A stretch of 64,000 nucleotides of DNA from Sitta carolinensis (taxonomy: Eukaryota > Chordata > Aves > Passeriformes > Sittidae), in contig JAVUNC010000006.1 of assembly GCA_032173965.1 (NCBI GenBank), forward strand, positions 17,706,028-17,770,027, given 5' to 3'. A program made the position numbers and the translations under genes. Positions 62,110-64,000 of this stretch are shown in pieces (the first letter of the stretch is position 1; each line of letters opens with the position of its first letter). A model generated the notes under the pieces. The model saw only the letters and a program-made list of their open reading frames with translations. It searched no databases and was not told the DNA's origin.

Positions 62110-64000
62110 AGGTGGCAGCAGGGTTGCTATAGCAATTACTTGTCACTAATGATAGGAGGGTAATTACTGCAGCAAATTCCCACATAGCTATTCAGCACAC
62201 AAGTTAGACTATTTCCCATCCTAAAACTCTTCTTTCTGTATGTGTAAGATTACCTTTTTCACCAGATGGCTACCAACTACATTTCTAAAATTTACAACAG
62301 TGTAAAACCACAAGTTCATTAATGATGGTCTGAATGGAATCAGAATTCAGCCACCACCATCAATTTTGAAAGATGCAGTGTCTTTTCTCTAGATGCAATA
62401 CAAAATTTTTTTTGCCAGAACACTTTTTGTAAGTTCAATGTCAAAAAACATATTGAGGTCACCTTCACTGCTGCATTCAAGAAACCAAGATTAGTATGTG
62501 ATTGAGGCTGACTCATCATTTAATTGCACAAGATGTAAATCAGATTTTTCTGCAGTGAACTAATAAAATTAAACTATTAATAACTGTACAAACAACTACA
62601 AATCAGGCCATGTTTGAAGGAAAATAGACTCAGGCATTGAGAGAGTCATTGAGAGAGTTTCTTTGCAACATTCTTCATTAGTATATTTTTCATTTCCTCT
62701 CTTTCCATTATTGGTAGCTTAACAGTGGCTTATCATCTCCTGCAAATCAGAAAACAACCTACATTTTGTCTTTAGGCTGCTTCACTCTGCAGTGTTTGAA
62801 ACATACCTAAACAAATAAAACAGAAGCAACTTCTTTCCTGATAAATATAATGAAAAGTTTTATTTTGTGTAATCAGCAGTAATAAAATGGTCTCAAAGGT
62901 GTTTATCTAATGTACACTAAAACATGATGTTATCTCAGCTACAGTATTCCTTAATGATTCCCTTTTCTTTAATGATTCTCTTTATCCTTCTATTGCCTTT
63001 GAATTGAAAGTATGGGTTACGAACATTATCTCTTAATTAACTGATGATAAATATGTAGAATTACAAGCTACTTTAGAGCGATCATTTTTCGCCCCAGCTG
63101 TCTGGACTGTGATGATTTGAGAGAATACATAGTATTTTCTCTCTTTTCAAGAAGGAGAAATGCATTTCAGAACTAGGAGCTGGAAAGACAGTGCTTGGGC
63201 CTCCTAGTTGGATGAGATTGTCCACTATGCCATAATTAAGAACTGTTTGATGCTTTCCTAAGGTGTATTTCTTTCTGATTCACTTGTTGTGAAAAAACTG
63301 TGCATCTCTGGTTATTCACATTAAAAACAGTGCAAATCTGCTTACCTGGGTTTTGTTGGTTTTCCATACTTCAGACAAAGTATTGATATTTTGAATCTCC
63401 AACAGTTCATTTTATTAATGTTAAAAAAAAGATAACTTTCATTTGGTGTACTAATATTGTTAGAAGAAACCCTTATAAAATGCAACTGTTTTCAGATAGT
63501 ATTTAGTACTATTGAGTTATTTCAGCTTCTAGATAAAAACAGGTGAATATGCTGAAAGTTAAAATCCACTTGTCAGCTGGTGACCTTGTACAGTAAGTAA
63601 AACAATACTCGCTGTTACAACACAAATAATTGTATAAATAGATATTGTTTAAATAAGGACTATCACAATTTTGTTTCTTTTGTTTATGCCACTGGTGAAG
63701 GTTGATTTATAATCTGCTTCTTATGTGTAAATCAGTAAATCTTATGAATAATTTTATTCTCAAAGACAGCACTTGAATTCCAAGAATTTAATGAAAAGCA
63801 CTTCCCATTTTTCTCACTAAAAATATATAGCTTGGCGCCAATTAAAATTCAGTGCACAGTGTACCCAGTAACCCTGATGATCAGTAAAAACATGTCAGAG
63901 AGCAAAATGGTTTCTCCAACTGAATGGAAATTTCAATGAGCAGTTAAACTACAATAGGAAGAAATTCATTACTGGAACACCTTGCAGCCTTACAGCAGCT
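62110..64000. other. AT-rich non-coding sequence, no gene seen
   Basis: No recognised repeat or gene. A 10-bp palindrome, ttggcgccaa, occurs at 63832-63841, a rare CpG-containing site in this AT-rich background. Confidence 0.6.

Noticed and set aside
61941..62132. 63-codon frame with repeated Val-Cys and Arg residues
   Set aside because: It is a translation of the (GT)n microsatellite.

Overview
The window reads as nuclear DNA of a bird, most likely a songbird. It is AT-rich, non-coding overall, and has no convincing protein-coding exon, tRNA, rRNA or other RNA gene. The assignment rests on the repeats. There are seven CR1 LINE fragments, whose 3' ends show the avian pattern of repeated ATTCTRTG octamers and which encode recognisable pieces of the CR1 reverse transcriptase. 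There are also four retroviral LTR sequences of types I recognise from songbird genomes: three ERVL-like with TG...GTTTAACC/CAGC...CA ends, and one CpG-rich ERVK-like. Family names come from memory of consensus sequences, not from a search.

Layout. 1-1075 is a long minus-strand CR1 copy with decayed RT frames, its 3' portion broken up by an expanded poly-T. 1076-10140 is unique AT-rich DNA with a near-perfect hairpin (4051-4105), a double palindrome (6851-6900) and a long polypyrimidine tract (7311-7434). 10141-10480 and 12448-13283 are two plus-strand LTRs flanking unclassified sequence. 14111-21350 is a CR1 cluster: three minus-strand fragments and one plus-strand fragment, the last two facing each other as an inverted pair. 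21351-32589 is unique, including a moderately GC-rich stretch with scattered CpGs at 27.2-28.5 kb. 32590-33377 is a GC- and CpG-rich solo LTR, the only promoter-like CpG block of the window. 34733-35530 is another minus-strand CR1 copy with RT C-terminal frames. 39103-39694 is an almost complete solo LTR in minus orientation, followed by an unexplained GC-rich block (39840-40520). 43600-44290 is another GC-rich then G-poor block. 56076-56222 is a short CR1 3' end, followed at once by a perfect 13-bp-arm hairpin and two direct repeats. The rest to 64000 is unique AT-rich DNA with a (GT)n microsatellite at 62024-62109.

There is no operon or pathway to describe. The window is best read as part of a gene desert or a very long intron, shaped by CR1 retroposition and old retroviral insertion. 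I found no new protein system. The most check-worthy items are the unclassified GC-rich blocks, the hairpin cluster at 56.3 kb, the hairpin at 4.05 kb and the inverted CR1 pair at 19.7-21.35 kb.
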